Positions 1 to 6,157 of a stretch of 7,119 bases of DNA are shown one piece after another; the first letter of the stretch is position 1; the number at the start of each line of letters is the position of its first letter. The stretch covers positions 1-7,119 of the forward strand of contig JAEZZZ010000016.1 in assembly GCA_023418255.1 (NCBI GenBank). The letters run 5' to 3'. The notes under the pieces are model-generated. The model was not told the origin of the DNA and did no database searches. It saw nothing but the letters and a program-made list of their open reading frames with translations. A program made the position numbers and the translations under genes. Source of the stretch: Bacteroidota bacterium (GTDB taxonomy: Bacteria; Bacteroidota; Bacteroidia; Bacteroidales; Dysgonomonadaceae).

Positions 1-1
1 C

Positions 2-52
2 GGGAATGTCAGTCAGGAAACTATCAGAAAATACATCGAAAGCCAAGGATAG
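2..52 (+). CDS. tnpA: IS200/IS605-family transposase TnpA, C-terminal end only
   Basis: The window opens inside a reading frame that ends at TAG (50-52). The visible residues are GNVSQETIRKYIESQG. This resembles the C-terminus of single-domain Y1 (HUH) transposases of the IS200/IS605 family, which typically end with a 'GNVS-ETI-KYIE-Q' type helix. The catalytic HUH motif and tyrosine would lie upstream, outside the window. A hairpin 23 bp past the stop fits the right end of such an element. Only 16 residues are available, so the identification rests on recalled family resemblance plus the hairpin. Whether the full gene is intact cannot be judged. Confidence 0.6.
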   Translation, partial: GNVSQETIRKYIESQG

Positions 53-75
53 CTGTGCTACCCCACATTTTTCAT

Positions 76-98
76 CCCCTAAACTGAAGATTTAGGGG
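76..98 (+). repeat. Hairpin at probable IS200/IS605 right end
   Basis: CCCCTAAA (76-83) and TTTAGGGG (91-98) form a perfect 8-bp stem around a 7-nt loop, 23 bp after the tnpA stop. IS200/IS605 elements lack terminal inverted repeats; TnpA recognises subterminal hairpins in single-stranded DNA and cuts a few bases outside them. TCAA at 102-105 is a possible cleavage tetranucleotide, by analogy with IS608, but this is a guess. The stem is followed by TTTT (99-102), so it may also act as a rho-independent terminator for tnpA. It has no T-tract in the minus direction and is therefore a poor candidate terminator for the integrase. Confidence 0.55.
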
Positions 99-133
99 TT
101 TTCAAATGCGACTCCTTATAAAAATATAAGTCG

Positions 134-1390
134 TTATTTATCGCCATTTACGAAATCGATGACTTTGCGGTTTGCTATATCCACTTTTCTATAATCGAAA
201 TTGATGTATCTGTCGGTAACGGTATTCGCGGCGTGTCCCAACGCGGCGGCGATGGTGTCTTTGGGTATATCGATTTGCGATGCTATGCTCGCCCACGTGT
301 GGCGCGCATAGTAAGAGGTAAGCGTTGGAAACAAGGGGTAATATATCTTTTTCTTAATGGGGCGTCCTTTTTTGCTTAGGGATTCGATGTATTCGGATTC
401 ACCTATCTGTTTTAGATTCAGATTTAGTCGGTGCCGAAAATCTTTGTAGTTATTATAACTATCCATGATATTTAACAGGTATTTGTCGCCTTTATATTTA
501 TGTATAATGCGCATGGCTTCGGGATATACCTTGATGCTGTATAGCGTGCCGGTTTTAGCGCGGCGGTAGTCTAAGCGTCCATTTTTTAGACCGGTGGCAT
601 GCAGAATATCCACTACGTTGATGCCAATTAGATAAAACAGAAGCATGAAGAAATCTCTATACCGCTCTTGATGTGGTTCGACATCGTAATCGCGAAGTAA
701 TCGCAAGTCTTCAACCGAAAGGTTGCGGTACGCGGTTTTCTCGGACTTAACAGAGTATTCATCGAATGGGTTCAAATCTTTTGAAATAATCTTTTTCTTC
801 GCGGCATTCTTTATGATTGCGCGGATATTACGCAAATGAATGGATCGGGTGTTTACTTTGCAGGTAGGACGCAGTCGTGCTTCAAACTGCTCTAACCAGC
901 TATAATCTATATCGGCAAATGTGAGGGTGTTTAAATCGTATAGCTTGTTTAATGTGTCTAACGTGTATTGGTAGCAGTCTTTTGTTCCTTCGGCATTTCT
1001 TGTGTCGATGAACTGCTCGGCAATATCCCGGAAAAGGAGTGTTTCGCCAAGTGTTTTTTCTTCTTGTTTATCAATTTTTCCGGTGTAGTTGCCGGCTTCA
1101 ATCATTTTCTTTAATTGCTCGGGTGTCGTTCTGTTGAGGTTGCCTGACATTTGAAGACGTATGAGAAGCTGCGCAATATTTGAGTATTGAAAGTTGATTA
1201 CGCTGTTCAGAAAATCTTTATTTGGGTATTTTCCTACAATCATACGCTTTGCGTCGTCCCAATTTTCTTCCGGAACGGAAAAGTTTAAGGGTATATGAAA
1301 TGCTTTTTTATGAGTAACGGTTAATTTCAATGGATACCCTCCGTCTTTTTTTTGATTTCTTTTGTCGAAATATATGGTTACTGTTGCCAT
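134..1390 (-). CDS. Tyrosine recombinase / phage-type integrase
   Basis: This gene probably encodes the site-specific recombinase that inserts and excises the left-hand element. The start at 1390 (MATVTIYFDKR, 418 aa) is preferred. An ATG 19 codons further upstream (1447) is open, but it would add a lysine-rich leader and would place the coding region inside the upstream repeat cluster. From the preferred start, the N-terminal arm-binding-like region covers residues 1-110, a SAM-like core-binding domain about 115-210, and the catalytic domain about 222-410. Catalytic features are Lys279 (RAKTG), Arg363 in YYARHTW, His386 in LGH and the nucleophile Tyr395 in TDRYINF. The usual first arginine is Asn258 (GINVVDIL), and the usual His three residues before Arg363 is Tyr360. 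Bacteroidetes integrases of this type commonly deviate at these positions. The gene is intact and reads away from tRNA-Val. Confidence 0.92.
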   Translation of the reverse strand: MATVTIYFDKRNQKKDGGYPLKLTVTHKKAFHIPLNFSVPEENWDDAKRMIVGKYPNKDFLNSVINFQYSNIAQLLIRLQMSGNLNRTTPEQLKKMIEAGNYTGKIDKQEEKTLGETLLFRDIAEQFIDTRNAEGTKDCYQYTLDTLNKLYDLNTLTFADIDYSWLEQFEARLRPTCKVNTRSIHLRNIRAIIKNAAKKKIISKDLNPFDEYSVKSEKTAYRNLSVEDLRLLRDYDVEPHQERYRDFFMLLFYLIGINVVDILHATGLKNGRLDYRRAKTGTLYSIKVYPEAMRIIHKYKGDKYLLNIMDSYNNYKDFRHRLNLNLKQIGESEYIESLSKKGRPIKKKIYYPLFPTLTSYYARHTWASIASQIDIPKDTIAAALGHAANTVTDRYINFDYRKVDIANRKVIDFVNGDK

Positions 1391-1435
1391 TTTTTTTCTT
1401 TGCCGTTTTTTGCAGTTTTGCGCTGTTTTTTGATT

Positions 1436-1488
1436 GAAAATTTGCAATGATTTGCAATAGATTTGAAAATTTGCAATAGATTTGCAAC
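1436..1488. repeat. TTTGCAAT direct repeats upstream of the integrase
   Basis: TTTGCAAT occurs at 1441-1448, 1451-1458 and 1470-1477, and TTTGCAAC at 1481-1488. A 13-bp unit, GAAAATTTGCAAT, is present at 1436-1448 and again at 1465-1477. The block is therefore close to a tandem duplication of a 29-bp unit that itself contains two copies of the core. It begins 46 bp upstream of the preferred integrase start, between that gene and the tRNA. Multiple short direct repeats here suit integrase arm-type sites or sites for an excisionase or regulator; this role is inferred. The integrase promoter is also expected in this area, but I found no good TAnnTTTG match. Confidence 0.6.
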
Positions 1489-1564
1489 AAAATCAGGCTT
1501 TTTTCGGCAAAATACTTCAAAAAAAAGTTAATAAAATAGGGTGATTTTAACTATATATTAATGC

Positions 1565-1611
1565 AAAAAAAGCCTTGATAGTTCAATTAAAATATTGACT
1601 ATCAAAGCTTT
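1565..1611 (-). terminator. Rho-independent terminator of tRNA-Val
   Basis: Read on the minus strand, a 14-bp stem with one G-U pair (arms 1598-1611 and 1569-1582) is followed immediately by a run of T. Inner bases (CAAT/ATTG) can extend the stem past a one-base bulge. The hairpin starts 10 bp beyond the tRNA 3' end, so it should end the tRNA transcript and insulate it from the integrase gene. Read on the plus strand there is no clear T-run, so it appears one-directional. Confidence 0.7.
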
Positions 1612-1621
1612 AAATCGTTTG

Positions 1622-1696
1622 TGGGCGTTGACGGATTCGAACCGCCGACCCTCTGCTTGTAAGGCAGATGCTCTGAACCAGCTGAGCTAAACGCCC
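1622..1696 (-). tRNA. tRNA-Val (anticodon UAC)
   Basis: The minus strand folds into a standard cloverleaf. The acceptor stem is GGGCGTT/AACGCCC. The D arm is GCTC/GAGC with AGCTGGTTCA between the stems. The anticodon stem is TCTGC/GCAGA with loop CTTACAA, giving anticodon TAC for valine GUA and related codons. The T arm is GGCGG/CCGTC (with a G-T pair) around TTCGAAT. Position 1622 gives the discriminator A. The 3' CCA is not encoded, so it must be added after transcription. The gene is complete, so if an element inserted in its 3' end, the insertion kept or restored the tRNA sequence. Confidence 0.96.
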
Positions 1697-1713
1697 GATT
1701 TTTTCAAAATTAT

Positions 1714-1734
1714 AATCAACCCGCATGGGTGATT
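1714..1734 (-). other. Hairpin in the tRNA-Val 5' leader
   Basis: AATCAACCC (1714-1722) and GGGTGATT (1727-1734) pair around a GCAT loop with a single bulged A. On the minus strand this lies between the predicted transcription start near 1742 and the mature tRNA 5' end at 1696. It may keep the leader from misfolding with the tRNA before RNase P processing. No T-run follows, so it is not a terminator. The function is unknown. Confidence 0.4.
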
Positions 1735-1748
1735 TATTAAAAGCGATG

Positions 1749-1779
1749 CAAAGATATATTCTTTTTTCATTGCAGCAAA
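1749..1779 (-). promoter_or_regulatory. Bacteroidetes-type promoter of tRNA-Val
   Basis: On the minus strand TTTG (1776-1779) is followed by exactly 19 bp and then TATCTTTG (1749-1756). This matches the Bacteroidetes primary sigma factor consensus, -33 TTTG and -7 TAnnTTTG, in both sequence and spacing. Transcription would begin near 1742 and give a leader of roughly 45 nt before the tRNA. Confidence 0.75.
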
Positions 1780-1806
1780 ATTTTTTCCACTATTTTTATC
1801 ATAAAA

Positions 1807-1838
1807 TTTTCAAGTCACTATTTTTATCCCTATTTTTG
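1807..1838 (+). promoter_or_regulatory. purB: Possible purB promoter
   Basis: TATTTTTG (1831-1838) matches the Bacteroidetes -7 consensus TAnnTTTG. The -33 position, 20 bp upstream, reads TTTT (1807-1810) instead of TTTG. A start near 1844 would give an untranslated leader of about 110 nt, in which I recognise no riboswitch. The rest of 1697-1955 holds only the divergent tRNA promoter and AT-rich sequence. The region is T-rich, so chance matches are likely. Confidence 0.35.
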
Positions 1839-1955
1839 TACTCTCAATGAGTGTTTATTAAAAAGTCTGAGTTCGTAACACAATAAGAAAATCAAAAAAA
1901 TAAACTGCGTTGACCCTCACAAATGTGAATTTAATAAGGGCAATCATACATAATA

Positions 1956-3299
1956 ATGGAATTAAATAGACTAACAGCAATTTCCCCTGTTGATGGGAGA
2001 TATCGAGATAAAACACACGATTTGGCATCGTTCTTCTCTGAGTTTGCACTGATAAAATATCGTGTGCATGTTGAGATTGAGTATTTTATAATGCTTTGCG
2101 AGCAAAAAATAGAGCCTTTAAATGAAATAAAAGAGTCCGATTTTGAGAGGCTACGAAACATCGTTACCCAATTTTCGGAAAATGACGCTTCAAATATAAA
2201 AAAGATAGAGAGTGTCACGAATCATGATGTAAAAGCGGTGGAGTATTTCATCAAAGAAAAATTTGACCATCTAGGTCTTTCAAAATATAAGGAATTTATC
2301 CACTTTGGATTGACATCGCAGGATATAAACAATACAGCTACGCCACTAATGTGGAAAGATGCGCTACAGTTAATTTATATTCCGGCACTGGATGAGCTTC
2401 ATTCGCTTATCGACCAATATGCGAAAGCGTGGAAAAATATTCCCATGTTGGCAAAAACGCACGGACAGCCTGCATCACCCACGCGTTTGGGCAAAGAGAT
2501 GGGCGTTTTTGCTTATCGCTTAAAAGTGCAAATTGAAGCACTTAAAACCATTCCACATACGGCAAAATTTGGTGGTGCCACAGGAAATTTCAACGCGCAT
2601 CATTTGGCATATCCTCAAATAGATTGGAAAGAGGTCTCTACTATGTTTCTTGACAAAAAACTAGGATTGATGCGTGAAGAGGTTACCACACAGATATCCA
2701 ATTATGATCAACTGGCAGCTTCGTTTGACGCACTCAAACGCATTCATGTTATCTTGATTGATTTTTGTCGCGACCTGTGGCAATATATTTCGATGGAATA
2801 TTTTAAACAAAAAATCAAAGAGGGCGAAGTGGGTTCATCGGCCATGCCACATAAAGTAAATCCTATCGATTTTGAAAATGCCGAAGGAAATCTTGGTATT
2901 GCCAATGCCATACTCGAACATTTGGCTACAAAATTACCTGTTTCACGCCTGCAAAGAGATTTGACGGACTCAACCGTTATACGAAATATCGGTGTGCCAC
3001 TTTCTCACGGATTAATTGCCATAAAAAGTACAACAAAAGGGCTTGGGAAATTGTTATTAAACGGAGAAGCAATTAGTCGAGATTTAGAAAACAACTGGGC
3101 AGTGGTTGCCGAAGGAATTCAAACAATATTACGTCGTGAAGGATATCCCAAACCTTATGAAGCGTTGAAGGCTCTGACCCGAACCAATGCACACATTACA
3201 AAAGAGAGCATCAGCAATTTTATTGAAACGTTGAAGGTTGATGAAAGTATAAAAGAGGAATTAAGAAACGTAACGCCACAAACGTACACAGGTGTTTAA
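1956..3299 (+). CDS. purB: Adenylosuccinate lyase
   Basis: PurB is a cytoplasmic homotetramer that acts twice in purine synthesis. It cleaves SAICAR to AICAR plus fumarate, and adenylosuccinate to AMP plus fumarate. The 447-residue protein starts MELNRLTAISPVDGRY and is close in length to the E. coli enzyme (456 aa), the long-type PurB. Family motifs are TNHDVKAVEYF (88-98), HFGLTSQDINNTA (116-128), KTHGQPASPTRLGKEMG (167-183, His169 as the probable catalytic base/acid) and the fumarase/aspartase superfamily signature GSSAMPHKVNPIDFENAEGN (293-312, with the flexible-loop serines 294/295). The C-terminal domain (about 350-447) is complete. The start has no strong Shine-Dalgarno, as expected in Bacteroidetes. 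It is the first gene of a plus-strand run with the pseudouridine synthase and asnS, and no clear terminator follows it. Confidence 0.97.
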   Translation: MELNRLTAISPVDGRYRDKTHDLASFFSEFALIKYRVHVEIEYFIMLCEQKIEPLNEIKESDFERLRNIVTQFSENDASNIKKIESVTNHDVKAVEYFIKEKFDHLGLSKYKEFIHFGLTSQDINNTATPLMWKDALQLIYIPALDELHSLIDQYAKAWKNIPMLAKTHGQPASPTRLGKEMGVFAYRLKVQIEALKTIPHTAKFGGATGNFNAHHLAYPQIDWKEVSTMFLDKKLGLMREEVTTQISNYDQLAASFDALKRIHVILIDFCRDLWQYISMEYFKQKIKEGEVGSSAMPHKVNPIDFENAEGNLGIANAILEHLATKLPVSRLQRDLTDSTVIRNIGVPLSHGLIAIKSTTKGLGKLLLNGEAISRDLENNWAVVAEGIQTILRREGYPKPYEALKALTRTNAHITKESISNFIETLKVDESIKEELRNVTPQTYTGV

Positions 3300-3426
3300 A
3301 AAATAGATAGGAAAATCATAGAAAATGCATTGCCGAAAAGGTAAATAATTTCTTATAAGCAAATGTTTTAGGTATTATTAATGTTATAAATAAACCGTGA
3401 GGTTAAAACTAAACAAAAAAGAAAAA

Positions 3427-4560
3427 ATGACAACAAACAACAACAATTGGTACTCGGAACACCACGAAAGTATGAACAATGAGAGACACTCTTCAAATGA
3501 AAACTACAATAGAGAGAGAAAGGCACAGCCTGTCGGCAAAGATTACGGCAACAGAGACTATCACCGCAGTGCCCATTATGAAAACAACAGACACGAACAA
3601 GGTGTGAATCGAACGGGAGCACCAAACGTCGGTGGACGAGTGAAAAAACGTCGTCCCAGGGTAGGGGAGAGAACACAAACAAATTATCAGCAACGCCCTA
3701 TAAATAATGATAGAAATCCGTATCAATCGAGCAGTAGAAGTTCGCAATATGGTGATGTTGCAAATTCGAAAGAACCCGTAAAAAAACTGAAGAAGAAAAG
3801 ACCTTTCAAGCAAATTAAATACAAAGAAAATGCTGATCCCAACGCCCCCATTCGTTTGAATAAATATTTGGCAAATGCCGGAGTGTGTTCGCGTCGCGAA
3901 GCCGATGAGTTCATAGAAGCGGGCGTGGTGAAAGTAAACGGCGAAATCGTCACCGAGTTGGGAACAAAAATAACGCGTTCCGATGAAGTGCATTTTCACG
4001 ATCAACCGGTGAAACTGGAAAGCAAAGTATATGTGTTGCTGAATAAACCCAAAGGCTTTGTGACTACCACCGACGATCCGGAAAACCGAAAAACCGTGAT
4101 GGATTTGGTGAAAAGTGCCTGCCAAGAACGCATATATCCCGTTGGTCGGTTAGACCGTGCCACCACCGGCGTGTTGTTGCTCACAAACGACGGCGATTTG
4201 GCATCAAAACTGACGCACCCGAAATACGAAAAACGCAAGATTTATCAAGTGTGGCTTGATAAACCGGTGGCTATGGAACATATGCAAGCCATTGCCGACG
4301 GCATCGAGTTGGAAGATGGTGAAATTCATGCCGATGCCATCAGTTATGTGACGGAAGAGGATTTATCGCAAGTCGGCATCGAAATCCATTCCGGACGCAA
4401 TCGCATCGTTCGCCGCATATTTGAAAAACTGGGCTATCGTGTGTTGAAACTCGACCGTGTCTATTTTGCCGGATTGACAAAGAAAAATCTCTCGCGCGGG
4501 AAGTGGCGTTATCTCAATGAAAAAGAGGTAAATATGCTTCGTATGGGGGCGTTCGATTAA
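3427..4560 (+). CDS. RsuA/RluB-family rRNA pseudouridine synthase with long N-terminal tail
   Basis: The enzyme converts a specific uridine in rRNA to pseudouridine during ribosome assembly. Start ATG 3427 (MTTNNNNWYSEHHE, 377 aa) is preferred over an in-frame GTG at 3397 because it is an ATG following an A-rich stretch. Residues 1-140 are low-complexity, rich in Asn, Arg, Ser, Tyr and Gln, with Lys/Arg clusters (VKKRRPR, KKLKKKRP), and look disordered. An S4 RNA-binding domain follows at about 142-200 (IRLNKYLANAGVCSRREADE). The catalytic domain spans about 201-370. Its motif II is GRLDRATTGVLLLTNDG, with catalytic Asp243, and a later conserved block is HSGRNRIVRRIFEKLGY. The nearest characterised relatives are RluB (23S rRNA) and RsuA (16S rRNA); the exact target is not certain here. 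It lies 127 bp after purB. Confidence 0.93.
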   Translation: MTTNNNNWYSEHHESMNNERHSSNENYNRERKAQPVGKDYGNRDYHRSAHYENNRHEQGVNRTGAPNVGGRVKKRRPRVGERTQTNYQQRPINNDRNPYQSSSRSSQYGDVANSKEPVKKLKKKRPFKQIKYKENADPNAPIRLNKYLANAGVCSRREADEFIEAGVVKVNGEIVTELGTKITRSDEVHFHDQPVKLESKVYVLLNKPKGFVTTTDDPENRKTVMDLVKSACQERIYPVGRLDRATTGVLLLTNDGDLASKLTHPKYEKRKIYQVWLDKPVAMEHMQAIADGIELEDGEIHADAISYVTEEDLSQVGIEIHSGRNRIVRRIFEKLGYRVLKLDRVYFAGLTKKNLSRGKWRYLNEKEVNMLRMGAFD

Positions 4561-4620
4561 GCAACAACACGTCGAGAGATACCAAATTGTGCTTCGCACA
4601 TATTTATGAATACAAATTTT

Positions 4621-4648
4621 TTCTATTCTTAATGATAATAGAATAGAA
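4621..4648 (+). repeat. Inverted repeat between the pseudouridine synthase and asnS genes
   Basis: TTCTATTC (4621-4628) and GAATAGAA (4641-4648) form a perfect 8-bp inverted repeat, extendable by one T-A pair, around about 10-12 AT-rich bases. No T-run follows on either strand, so it is not a standard terminator. It may be an operator or a leader hairpin upstream of asnS. In such AT-rich DNA a chance origin is possible. Confidence 0.35.
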
Positions 4649-4668
4649 ACAACAAAATAATAACGACA

Positions 4669-4686
4669 GGAAACGCGCACGTTTCC
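4669..4686 (+). promoter_or_regulatory. asnS: GC-rich leader hairpin upstream of asnS
   Basis: GGAAACG (4669-4675) and CGTTTCC (4680-4686) form a perfect 7-bp stem with loop CGCA. The stem ends 22 bp before the asnS ATG. A T5 run (4698-4702) follows about 11 bases later, too far for a classical terminator. The structure could modulate access to the asnS start, or could be a weak attenuator-like element. T-box riboswitches are rare in Bacteroidetes and I see no T-box consensus here. Confidence 0.4.
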
Positions 4687-4708
4687 GTTCGGCCAATTTT
4701 TAGTGTAT

Positions 4709-6106
4709 ATGAAACCAATCGAAAGAACAAAAATCGTAGATTTACTTAAAAGCGACGCATTTGACAAGGAAGTAAACGTGAAAGGCTGGGTACGCACGCG
4801 TCGCGGGAACAAAAATGTGAATTTCGTGGCACTCAACGACGGTTCCACTATCCATAATATTCAAATCGTAATTGATGTCGCCAAATTTGGTGACGATTTT
4901 TTTAAACCCATTACCACAGGTGCTTGCATCAACGTGAACGGCCTCCTGGTTGAATCGCAAGGAAAAGGACAAACGATGGAAGTCCAAGCCACAGAAATTG
5001 AGATATATGGTTCGGCAGACCCGACTGCGTATCCTTTGCAGAAAAAGGGACACTCTATGGAATTTCTTCGTGAAATTGCGCATTTGCGACCGCGTACAAA
5101 TACGTTTGGCGCAGTTTTTCGCATGCGCCATCACATGTCGTACGCCATTCATAAATATTTCAACGACAAAGGATTTTTCTATTTTCATACCCCCATTATC
5201 ACCGCGTCGGATTGTGAAGGCGCCGGCTCCATGTTTGAAGTAACGACTTTCGATTTCGACAATATTCCACGCACGCCGATGAAAGAGGTGGACTATTCAC
5301 AAGATTTTTTTGGGCAACAAACCAACTTGACCGTTTCCGGGCAACTTGAAGGAGAGTTGGGCGCGATGGCTTTGGGCGCAATATATACGTTTGGACCTAC
5401 ATTTCGTGCCGAAAATTCCAATACACCGCGACACTTGGCGGAGTTTTGGATGATTGAGCCTGAAGTGGCTTTCTACGATATTCACGACAATATGGACTTG
5501 GCGGAAGATTTCCTCAAATATCTTATTCGCTATGCCTTAGAGCATTGCAAAGATGATTTGGAGTTCTTCAACAAAATGATAGACAAAGAGTTATTAAACC
5601 GATTGAATTTCGTTCTCGAAAACGATTTCGTACGCCTCACTTACACCGAAGGTGTGAAGATTTTGGAGCAATCGGGCGAAAAATTTGAATTTCCCGTTTA
5701 TTGGGGTGCCGATTTGCAGTCGGAACACGAACGCTATCTTGTGGAAAAACATTTCAAACGTCCGGTAATTTTAACCGACTATCCCACAGAGATTAAATCG
5801 TTTTACATGAAACAAAACGACGACGGCAAAACCGTGCGAGCCATGGATGTGCTTTTCCCGAAAATCGGTGAAATAATTGGCGGTTCGGAACGTGAAGCCG
5901 ATTATGATAAATTGATGAAACGCGTGGAAGAAACCGGCATGCATACCGACCCGATTTGGTGGTATTTGGAAACGCGAAAATTCGGCACAGCGCCACACTC
6001 CGGCTTTGGTTTGGGCTTCGAGCGCCTGATGTTGTTTGTTACCGGAATGACCAATATCCGCGACGTGATTCCTTTCCCGCGCACACCGAAGAACGCGGAT
6101 TTTTGA
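4709..6106 (+). CDS. asnS: Asparagine--tRNA ligase
   Basis: This class IIb aminoacyl-tRNA synthetase charges tRNA-Asn with asparagine, using ATP, in the cytoplasm. ATG 4709 (MKPIERTKIVDLL, 465 aa) is the likely start; a GTG two codons earlier is also open. The N-terminal OB-fold anticodon-binding domain covers about residues 20-103 (VNVKGWVRTRRGNKNVNFVALNDG). The catalytic core begins near residue 130. Motif 2 is at about 228-252 (FGPTFRAENSNTPRHLAEFW) and motif 3 at about 432-458 (SGFGLGFERLMLFVTGM, then NIRDVIPFPRTP). The PHSGFGLGFERL and IPFPRTP blocks, with the overall length, fit AsnRS better than AspRS, which is longer and carries a GAD insertion. The gene looks complete and follows the pseudouridine synthase by 148 bp on the same strand. 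Confidence 0.96.
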   Translation: MKPIERTKIVDLLKSDAFDKEVNVKGWVRTRRGNKNVNFVALNDGSTIHNIQIVIDVAKFGDDFFKPITTGACINVNGLLVESQGKGQTMEVQATEIEIYGSADPTAYPLQKKGHSMEFLREIAHLRPRTNTFGAVFRMRHHMSYAIHKYFNDKGFFYFHTPIITASDCEGAGSMFEVTTFDFDNIPRTPMKEVDYSQDFFGQQTNLTVSGQLEGELGAMALGAIYTFGPTFRAENSNTPRHLAEFWMIEPEVAFYDIHDNMDLAEDFLKYLIRYALEHCKDDLEFFNKMIDKELLNRLNFVLENDFVRLTYTEGVKILEQSGEKFEFPVYWGADLQSEHERYLVEKHFKRPVILTDYPTEIKSFYMKQNDDGKTVRAMDVLFPKIGEIIGGSEREADYDKLMKRVEETGMHTDPIWWYLETRKFGTAPHSGFGLGFERLMLFVTGMTNIRDVIPFPRTPKNADF

Positions 6107-6157
6107 GATTACAATAAACATCCTAAATAGATTTATACTTCAGCCTCATAGACTGAT

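Larger units (their letters stand above)
1..1621. mobile_element. One end of a putative integrated island next to tRNA-Val
   Basis: Seen: a complete tyrosine recombinase gene lies directly beside the 3' end of a tRNA gene, with short direct repeats between them and an insertion-sequence end on its far side. Known: tyrosine recombinases of integrative elements often target tRNA 3' ends and are encoded close to the junction. Inferred: positions from about 1621 leftward belong to an integrated element, and its other end lies outside the window. No copy of the tRNA 3' end was seen within 1-1600, so the second attachment site is not here and the exact junction is not fixed. The element type (conjugative, mobilizable or prophage) cannot be told from one gene. 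Confidence 0.5.

Noticed and set aside
115..130. CTTATA-AAAA-TATAAG inverted repeat just past the integrase stop, considered as the integrase terminator.
   Set aside because: The stem is all AT except one pair, and no T-run follows on the minus strand.
1391..1447. Extended N-terminus of the integrase beginning at the ATG at 1447.
   Set aside because: It would add a Lys/Gln-rich leader and overlap the direct-repeat cluster. MATVTIYFDKR at 1390 looks like the usual start of this integrase family.
1308..1520. Small 70-residue minus-strand reading frame overlapping the integrase start.
   Set aside because: It is out of frame with the integrase, translates the repeat cluster, and has low-complexity Lys/Ser/Ile content with no recognisable domain.
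1840..1955. Possible purine riboswitch in the purB leader.
   Set aside because: The leader is AT-rich, with only a weak TCAC/GTGA hairpin near 1917-1928. I could not find the three-way junction or conserved loop bases of a purine riboswitch.
3493..4125. Long 210-residue minus-strand reading frame opposite the pseudouridine synthase.
   Set aside because: The opposite strand encodes clear S4 and catalytic motifs. The antisense translation is Phe/Ile/Cys-rich with no family signature, typical of a shadow frame.
4585..4600. Short TGTGC-TTC-GCACA hairpin after the pseudouridine synthase, considered as a terminator.
   Set aside because: The stem is only 5 bp and the nearest T-run (from about 4615) is some 15 bases away, so it does not meet the pattern of a rho-independent terminator.
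5771..6121. 116-residue minus-strand reading frame opposite the end of asnS.
   Set aside because: It is antisense to the conserved AsnRS motif 3 region and has no independent support.
6102..6135. Possible promoter for the methyltransferase (TTTG at 6102-6105 and TAGATTTA at 6128-6135).
   Set aside because: The -7 box has a mismatch at its last base and the spacing is 22 bp, so the match is too weak to list as a feature.
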